Origin: Ophiobolus disseminans | Lineage: Eukaryota > Ascomycota > Dothideomycetes > Pleosporales > Phaeosphaeriaceae | Reading direction: 5' to 3' | Length of the DNA: 64,000 bases | NCBI GenBank assembly: GCA_010093685.1 | Contig: MU006253.1 | Span: 62,001 to 126,000 of the forward strand | Shown here: one piece after another, positions 56,209 to 64,000 of the stretch | Numbering within the stretch: position 1 is the first letter of the stretch | Layout of the letters: every line of letters starts with the position of its first letter | Notes under the pieces: model-generated | Databases searched by the model: none | Seen by the model: the letters and a program-made list of their open reading frames with translations, nothing else | Told to the model about the DNA's origin: nothing | Made by a program: the position numbers and the translations under genes

Positions 56209-57431
56209 CTAATCGTCAATATAACGCTTCCAGCCAGACGGGACGACAATCTTCTTGCCCGTATCCTCTTCGATGACGATGCTGAAGCGCTCCCACCGCG
56301 CGTCTTGTCCGGCGCCGAGTATGAGAATTGTGTTGTCGTCGAGCCAGCCGAGCAGGCCCTTCGTTGGGCGTCCGCCCGGTACGCCAGGGATGCCTGCGCT
56401 CAGGGTGGCGGACTTTGTGTGTGGGCCCCAATCTGTTGACTCTTCGCCCATCTCAAACTTGACCGTGGCGGTCGGATATGTGTCTGAGAACTGCCGGGGC
56501 AGGAGCGGGAGTTTGGAGAGGAAGCCGTATTTATGGTGCTTGGGGTCTTCGGCTAGCGAGCCGCCCAGGTCGAAGATGTGCATTGTCGACTTGTCGGATG
56601 TGGCGGCCAGTGTGGTCCCTGAGGGAGAGAAAGCGAGAGAGAAAACGGCGGCCTGGTCGAGGCCGCGACGGAACTCTGCCAGCTTTGTGCATGATGGGAA
56701 GGACCAGAGTCGGATTATGGTGCCCTGCTCACTCGCTGTTGCCACCATGTCTCCCTTCCTGCTGATGGCGATCGCGCGGAGAGGCGTCTCGTGGGCGGGT
56801 ATGATGCTGACGTTCACGGTCTTCAGGTCGACAAGCTGGACCTGCCCAATGGTCCTTCCCGGGAAGGCGACAATATCCTTGCCCAGCTCGCAGAGGCCAT
56901 AAGGGTTGTTGGCCGTCTCGTACTCTGCCGTTCGTGCCGGTGGAGTTGCCATCTTGTATACGCCGACCTTGTTCAGCTGAACCACAATCAGGTGTGTTTT
57001 CGATATGCGCACGCGCTGCACCGGCGTCCTGAACTCCAGAGAGGTCGTAACTCTCTTAGTGTTGTCGTTCCATATTTGGACCTCGTAGACAATGTCAGTC
57101 TTTTCGATCATTTGCCAGTCGGAGTCCTCGGGACAGACCTTGTTTTGGGGGAACTTTGGCTGCTTCCCTCCTCCGACAAGGGCGATGTACGACGTCGTTT
57201 CGAGCATTTCTGCGCAGCCGATGCCGCCGCCGACCTCTACATTGACGTCAGTCTGAGGTATGCATCACATGTGGCACCATTACCTCTCGCGACCTTCTCG
57301 TCTCCTGTCTTTGACGAGAAGACGCGATAGCCATTTTCAAGAGCTGCCGAGAAGCACGAACAGTCTGCGTTGAGCGACACTGAGAGTACAAATGGCCCCT
57401 TGTTGGAGTCCAGTATGGGTCGGGTATTCAT
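56209..57431 (-). CDS. HSV2: PROPPIN, Hsv2 / WIPI3-4 type (Atg18-like)
   Basis: WD40 beta-propeller that binds PI3P and PI(3,5)P2, acting in autophagy and vacuole or endosome membranes. Two exons (57284-57431 and 56209-57236) with a 47-nt intron give 391 residues. The lipid-binding FRRG motif is at 238-241 (KLAEFRRGLDQA). Other typical blocks are GGGIGCAEML, TSYIALVGGG, IPAHETPLRAIAIS and ATASEQGTIIRLWSF. A 19-residue piece (83-101) interrupts the usual PxNKVxIWxD motif. It corresponds exactly to a 57-nt stretch (57082-57138) that starts GT and ends AG, so it is probably an in-frame intron, and the real protein would be 372 residues. The NKV-IW block and short loops favour Hsv2 over Atg18. 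Confidence 0.9.
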
Positions 57432-58317
57432 TGTGGGTGATGTGCAAGGCTCGTGGTGGCGGGTGCGCTGGATTGAGTACTGGGGCCTAAGGCGTGGGGC
57501 TACCTAAAGGCAGGGTGGGGTGTTAGGTGAGGGCTCAGTGATTTATCAGTGAGCCTGGCGAACGGCACGGTACACGTTGGCGTTGAATATAGCGGCATGC
57601 TAGGCCCGTGAAGAATAGCGAGTGAACAGCTGGAATACAAGAGTCTTGGTGAGGGCGGGGTGGAGCTTCCATGAGCCCACGATGTCACTCCGCCGCGGCG
57701 CGTGCCGAGCTTCCACGCTAGCGGGAGCTAGTCAATCGGGGAAAGCCTCGCCACGTGACGTACAATGTTGCATGTCCGCTGCTGGACTTGAATCAAGGAA
57801 GAAAGCTGTGATGTTTTCGACGTTTGGAACTGGAAAAGGCACCTTCACGAGAATCTGAGCAGACATCGATCTCAAGCATGTTACTTGGGTAGGCCCCGCA
57901 TTTGCTTCCAAACTTGATCAGTTGGTAGCGTCCGGCATACGAGCATCAACGGATGCCATCAAAGGCCACCAAACTGCAGACCAGTGCTTGCAGTGCAGCA
58001 TCACTTAGAGAGCCGTGAACAAGACACAAGTGCGTGCGAGTCGTGAAGTTATACGGTCGAAGGTCCCTTCCCAAAGCGGAGTCGCGCCAGGTGTCGCGCC
58101 AAGACAGGAGACGACGACCGGGGCCGCTGGCACTAGCGAGCCCCTTTGCATTGGCAGGGAGCTGCTGCCAACGTCCCCAAATTTCCTCGACGACACCTCC
58201 GCACCATCAACACCACGCCAATCCGCCTCACACACGCCCGCCCCAGACACTGCCCGGCTGCCACTTGCAGGCACTCCTCCCGCAAATACGTACCACGTTC
58301 AACGCTCGAACTCCAAG
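57432..58317. other. Divergent intergenic region, HSV2 / CDC11
   Basis: 886 bp between start codons. Short frames only. It contains the septin promoter and leader. Confidence 0.45.
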
Positions 58318-59749
58318 ATGTCTTCCGTACGCCTGTCCCCAGCGCCGCCTGTCTAGGCACGCGAGGTCGCGGCCTCGCTCATTGCGCCCGCATCAAGCCA
58401 TTGACTCCTCCGCTAACCCCTCGCAGACGCTTAAGACGCGCAGAAAGAAGAATGTCAAGAAGGGTATCCAGTTTTGTCTGATGGTCTGCGGCGCCTCGGG
58501 CACCGGCCGGACCACGTTCGTCAACACCCTCTGCGGCAAGAAGGTGCTCGAGCACAAGGAGTCGGATGACCCAACAGTGGCGCACATTGAGGAGGGCGTC
58601 AAGATCCAGCCCATCACCGTCGGTATGTCGCGGCATTGGCTCCCACGCGGGAGTGCCCGTCCAGCAGCCGGCTAACCACCCAGCAGAGCTTGACGAGGAG
58701 GGCACCCGCATCTCACTCACCATCGTCGACACGCCTGGGTTTGGTGACCAGATCGACAACGAGGCCAGGTAGGTCGCTACGCTTCTTCGGGCGAACGTCT
58801 GTCTCACACCATGCTAGTTTCCAGGAAATCGTCGGATACCTCGAGCGCCAATACGATGGCATTCTAGCCGAGGAGTCGCGTATCAAACGTAACCCCCGCT
58901 TCCGAGACGATCGTGTGCATGTCATGCTGTACTTCATCACACCCACCGGTCACGGGTCAGTCACATCATCTCCTTCTCCATCTCTTGCTCACACTGCATA
59001 GTCTCCGCGAACTCGACATCGAGCTGATGAAGCGCCTTTCTCCCCGCTGCAACGTCATCCCGGTCATTGGCAAGGCGGACTCGCTCACACCCGCGGAGCT
59101 TGCCGAGTCAAAGAAGCTCGTCATGGAAGACATCGAACATTACCGCATTCCCGTCTACAACTTCCCTTACGATATCGAAGAGGATGACGAGGACACGGTC
59201 GAGGAGAACGCCGAGCTCCGTGGCCTGATGCCGTTCGCTATCGTCGGCTCTGAGGACATCGTGGATGTGAACGGTCGGCGAGTTCGCGCGCGGCAATACC
59301 CCTGGGGAATCGTCGAAGTTGACAACCCTCGACATTCAGATTTCCTCGCGGTCCGCAGCGCGCTTCTCCACAGCCATCTGGCCGATCTCAAGGAGATCAC
59401 GCACGACTTCCTCTACGAAAATTACCGTACCGAGAAGCTTAGCAAGTCTGTCGAGGGCGGCACTGCGGAGTAAGACCTGTTATCCTCCCTTGTCGTAACG
59501 CATGCTAACTAGTACTTTAGTAACTCGTCGATGAATCCCGAGGATCTCGCTAGCCAGTCAGTGCGCCTGAAGGAGGAGCAGCTACGACGCGAAGAGGAGA
59601 AGCTCCGTGAAATCGAGGTCAAGGTTCAGCGAGAGATCAACGAGAAGCGACAGGAGCTCTTGGCTCGTGAGAGTCAGTTGAAGGAGATTGAGGCACGCAT
59701 GCATAGGGAACAAAGTGGCCAGATCGACACTGATACGGAGACTTCATGA
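58318..59749 (+). CDS. CDC11: Septin, Cdc11 / AspA group
   Basis: GTP-binding cytoskeletal protein that assembles into hetero-oligomeric filaments at septa and hyphal tips. Six exons: 58318-58326 (only ATG TCT TCC), 58427-58622, 58687-58768, 58818-58955, 59002-59469 and 59521-59749. The introns are 100, 64, 49, 46 and 51 nt, and the product is 373 residues. The P-loop is GASGTGRT (25-32) with Arg in place of the usual Lys, a Cdc11-group trait. G3 is DTPGFGD and G4-like is GKADSLTP. The septin unique element lies in the 59.3-kb part (RQYPWGIVEVDNPRHSDF). The last exon encodes a long coiled coil (LKEEQLRREEEKLREIEVKV). The start codon in a 9-nt exon was chosen because it joins in frame to TLKTRRKKNVKKGIQF and has a perfect branch site (GCTAACC). 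Confidence 0.92.
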
Positions 59750-62700
59750 GCGATTTCGACAACCGTGTCGCATTAGCTGCCTGTTTTGACTGCGCTACAA
59801 CTGTGGGTGGTCATTGATGGGTAGCGTCCTTGCTTCTGGATCTCAAGGACTTGAGCAACAAAACCATTATACACCGGCAGGCGGCAGGCATTTGTAATGA
59901 ACGGCTTGCGCGTTGCCGCAAGGAAGAGGGCAAAGGATATTGGGAGTTTCTTCTTAGCTGGGGGTCGACCATCTTCTAAACAGACAGTGACAGCGCTCTG
60001 CTTGGTGCCCGAGGCTCCACTGTCTTGACATGACTCTGTTTCTCGTATGTTTCTTATCACTTCGATACTTATTCCCCACCTCTTGGTCCTCACAAAGGAA
60101 GTAGTAATTTAGTTCTAATAATACCCCGGTGGTCAACCAGCTGCTTTTGTCGTGCACTGCCATCTCGTGCACAACTCTTTCAAGCACCTGCGCTTGCATG
60201 GACTTGTTTGGATACGCCCGCAACTGTTGGGTGGTGGTTGACTCCAACTTCAGGGTGTGGTGGGACGCTCCTTCCAAGTCATGTATTGCTCACCGCTCTG
60301 CTCTTTTCCACCACCATTGGCACTACACCACCATCCACGCCACGTCAGTCCACCGCCTACACAAAGCCATGCAATACATACCGTCATCGCACATCACGAC
60401 CTTTTTTCCAGTTCGACCCGCAGGTCTCAAAGGCCACGTTCGTGTCTGCATGTTAGACCCTCCTACCTTTCCGCCACGCACAAACTTATCCCGTCGCCAA
60501 GGCTCGACACGATGGCCGAGTTTGACAATAATGACGAGTTGGGCAGCAACTCAGCTTAATGCATGAATCAAAGCTCAGGTAAATCACAGCAAGGGTTGGA
60601 GTGGACTGCAGATGGCCGCCCCAATCAAAGCATCATCATCGTGGCATCTGCTGGGCCTGCCGACAGTAGTCGCCCACTTGTACGTTGATTTACACTTTCG
60701 AAGACCGCTATGGGTGAGTATCGGTTGCGAAGCGACCACATGGCCTTTGAAGCGGCGTTTGGCGGAGAGATAACACAAATCGTGACACTGGCAATAGTAC
60801 AGACTCGACTAAGGCCCTCCCCCGCGTTGCAAATCAACCCTCCTACTGCCGTCGGTATAGAGAGCCAGCCTTGTCTAGGCCAATATTCTCTCAACGAGGT
60901 TGAAGCCACCGCCGCCCATGGGCATAAGCCATGAGTGGAAATCCGCAGACATTACAGCCCAGCGTGCGGGACAGTCAACTATTTCGAGGCGAGCTGCTCC
61001 TGCTTCCGCAGCTGCCGGGCGCCCTACATGAAGCAAAGTGCAGACAGCCGCTGCTGCAGTCAGCTTCCAGGGACCTACCCCAATAGCACCTCACTCGCGC
61101 CAGGCTTCCCGCATCGGTGAGCTCCTGCAGGTCATAACGTTGGCAAGAGGCGGTTATCGAATATCCAGAGCTGCCGAAGAGTGGGCTGTGACGTCCGATA
61201 GTCAGTCTCCTGCAGCCACAGAGCGGCAATGCCCACAGTCTTCATCTCTGATCGAGGATACTGCCCATGGAGCTGCTACTCATGAGTGGCCGGAGGTCAA
61301 AACAGTAGATCTTTCGTCGGTCCTTGTTAACACTTAGCAAGATATTCGAGATCTTAGTTCTCACATGCGCGCATAGTCCGTAGAGTGTACGCTAGTGTCT
61401 GGTGATACGATTCGCCAACAAATTCGAGCAAGCACAGCTTGTGATTGGGAAGGGTGTACTCTGGTCTGCACTCGAACTTTCGTCAGTGGTTCTTGAGCTA
61501 CTTGCGAGAGTTGCGCAACATGATTCGACATGCTAGATCACAACTGATCGAATCACAAAAGTGAACTGACGTTGGGCAGCAACCTCATCTTTGCCGCATC
61601 CGCATCCGAAGTGATAAGGTGTACCGTCTCTCAAGCTAAGAGAGGACCTAAACGCTGTCCACCACAGGACATCTAAGGACGAGATGTTGGCCGCAAACTT
61701 TGGCCAACAGGGAAGCACATCCAGGCGGATAGATTGTCGATACCACATCGAACACCGCTCACCGATGAGCACCCTCAAGCATAGATAGCTTTTTGCTCCT
61801 GAAACCAAGAGAGCTATGACCGGGGTCGATTACCACGGCAAGATTTCAAATGCTCGGTCCGTTGTAGGCTTATCTGCAACATCGGCATGCCGAACACCAG
61901 CCAAAGTCAGAATCAAACTCTGCGAATAGATTTCGCCTACCAGTAAAGCTCGGATGATGCAGCTCAAGCATTTATCTCAAGCTGTAAACCTTCGTCGAGA
62001 TCGTTGCGCTTCGGTCGGCAAGACGGTAGAGTTCGGCGGACAAATCATCAAGGCATTGATTGTCGGAGATGGTCCGATTGGCGATTGTTCAACCATCCAA
62101 AAAATTAACTCTTTTGTCTTGTGCACAGTCGCCATGCGCGGTAGAGCAGCCTCCATGGTCGAAGTTGTCGTCATTCTAAGCGCAGGTTGTTGCTACGTTG
62201 AATCCTCCTGCAGACCTGCAACTGCACGACGCATGCAGGCGCAATTCCGGGGACTCTCCTCGGCGATACGAAGGAACATGTCTGGCGTTGTGTAACACTC
62301 AACAGATATCTGTGGACTGGGTAGCGAATGGGCAGCGGCAATGGCGGCGAGACGTATGTTGTGCGACAGCAGGATCACTCTTCTGGACATGACAACTTCC
62401 CTGTTAGGGACGGACGACGGCGCAATGGACGTGCAATCCACCGATGCCAGACACAACCAGTATCTCGCATGCGCTGTAGAGACGGACGAACTCAAGTTCG
62501 CTGATCGACTAAGCATCTGAATTCCTTAGCTGCGCTATCGTGATATTGCATGGTGCACAAGCGACCCCGCCTCTACTTCAACGGCTCCACACCTGTCGTC
62601 CTGATTCGGCTCCGAAGGAACGAAAAGTCTACCGCGCAGTCCGCGGCTGCCTCGATGGGGACGTTGTGGGGAGTGGCTGATGCGGCCTAAACTCCATGAG

Positions 62701-64000
62701 AGCAGATATGGGGACGACCCCCGTCCATGTACGAACTAACGACCATGTGCTGTGCAGAATAGTGGGAACTCAATCATATCTTAGCATTAAAGCTGCGGGC
62801 ACTACAGAGCCTAGATTTCACGGCGAGCCCACTTAAATTGTGAATCGACTGCATCGCCAAAGCAAACACTTTGGCCATCCAACCGATCCGTGGGAAACAG
62901 CCGCCACGTCATCCATCCACCACAAGAAATCTGGCTCGTATGGGCTTCTGCAGGCCCTCAGGAACGAACAAGCCCAAACGCGCTCGGATGGGGTAACAGA
63001 GCCTCCTGCTATGCCGTTCCGAGTGGCACGCGATATTGGATCGAATTAAAAAGCCGATGCATTTGCGTTGACGCCATGATATGCAGGCGGGGCCCGGCGA
63101 AGTGGGTTTGGGATGCCAGGTGATGCACGTTGTCTCACAAGGCACCCGCTAAGTCCGCACGTCAGCTATGTATCTTCAGGGTTTTCCTGGAGGATGATTC
63201 CTTCGTGGCCCGATAAGCGTTGACTGTAGAGCTGAGGTCTGCATTTCGTTGAGCTGGAGCAGCCGCAATCCCCGACGCCACCCTCTTTTGTCTCCGCGAG
63301 AACCGCTTGCAGCGCCAACACTTGGAGCGTGGAGATCTTTGAGCGACCTTGCCGTCTTCAAAGGCGTATTCCCGATCATGACTACGCTGCTACGGGCATT
63401 CTTACAGCGAACCTCTTGCACAAACATGGGGGGACACGATACGGCCGGCATCGTGCAGCAAAAGCAGGATTTGCATCGTCACTTTCATCACGTCCATCAT
63501 CGAATTGGAGGAATACAGTCACACTCCTTGCAAGACCGAACTAGGGTCGCGCACAGATAAATTTGGCTCGCCAATCGGAGGGCAAATCGACTGGGGAAGT
63601 GAATGTGCCCCTATGCACTAATACCGCCACACACCACCTACCGAGTTCCAACGCTTTTTGAACCCAGTCTGAGTTTACTATCGGATGCAGGGGAGCTTCC
63701 CCGGAGCTGAAACCTTCTAGTTCGTGTCTTAGTGAAGTTGCTCACTCAAGTAGGTACCGCATTTAGTCGCCTCGCCCATGCACGCGACTGCGGCGGCAGA
63801 GCTAGTAAATTGGACCCTCTGACTACCCGTCATCACACAATCGTTGCCTTCTGTGCAAGTCATGGTAGTGGTACATCTACCTTTACTGCGCGTTGTGATG
63901 TCCGGTGATCTCTCATTAGTGGGAACCTTTGTTGCACGACTTGTTGCTCCATCTCACTTCATTGGAGAACTTAAACAGCAACTGAGTTCCCGATCCCACG
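59750..64000. other. 4.25-kb stretch without a supportable gene (window end)
   Basis: Frames of up to 145 codons overlap on both strands and none is recognisable. I saw no TIRs, transposase blocks, tRNA or tandem repeat. It may hold a gene with several short exons, noncoding transcripts or eroded repeats. Confidence 0.4.

Overview
The window is nuclear DNA of a filamentous ascomycete, most likely a Dothideomycete (Pleosporales-like). The evidence is short introns of about 44-158 nt with CTAAY-type branch sites, fungal-specific genes (Hsv2-type PROPPIN, Cdc11/AspA septin, PFA5 with a DHYC motif, a DUF6536-type membrane protein, F-box and MYND proteins) and a Tc1/mariner element inactivated only by base transitions, as repeat-induced point mutation (RIP) does. 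The species is not identifiable from sequence alone, and no database was searched.

Layout. 1-1117: truncated multi-pass membrane protein gene with a dead Tc1/mariner element (1230-2730) inserted just upstream. 3.2-9.7 kb: a tight housekeeping block, MCM4(-)/TBCA(+) divergent, TBCA/THO7(-) convergent, THO7/elongin A(+) divergent. 10.2-13.3 kb: an F-box gene with a premature stop and an arrestin-like gene. 13.3-23.1 kb: a gene-poor tract with three paralogous small cysteine-rich genes that I reconstructed by splicing; two of them form a segmental duplication that includes upstream DNA. 23.1-28.7 kb: PFA5 and a TALE homeobox gene. 28.7-36.2 kb: a 7.5-kb stretch with no supportable gene, ending at a tiny three-exon gene for a 47-aa secreted peptide. 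37.4-40.0 kb: an F-box gene and an OsmC-like gene. 40.3-48.1 kb: a head-to-tail minus-strand array of five members of one MYND-type family in graded states of decay, the last fused to a broken BTB domain. 48.5-51.0 kb: DUF6536-type protein. 51.8-59.7 kb: a second housekeeping block, Bax inhibitor, ceramide synthase, Hsv2 PROPPIN and Cdc11 septin. 59.75-64.0 kb: no supportable gene.

How it fits together. Conserved single-copy genes (replication, tubulin folding, mRNA export, transcription elongation, protein palmitoylation, sphingolipids, autophagy, septins) alternate with accessory tracts in which lineage-specific families duplicate and decay. The two most interesting accessory features are the MYND array and the WxCxxC small-protein family. 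Both look like birth-and-death families, and neither has a function I can assign. Exon coordinates are my own splicing by eye; each multi-exon model stated as intact closes in frame.
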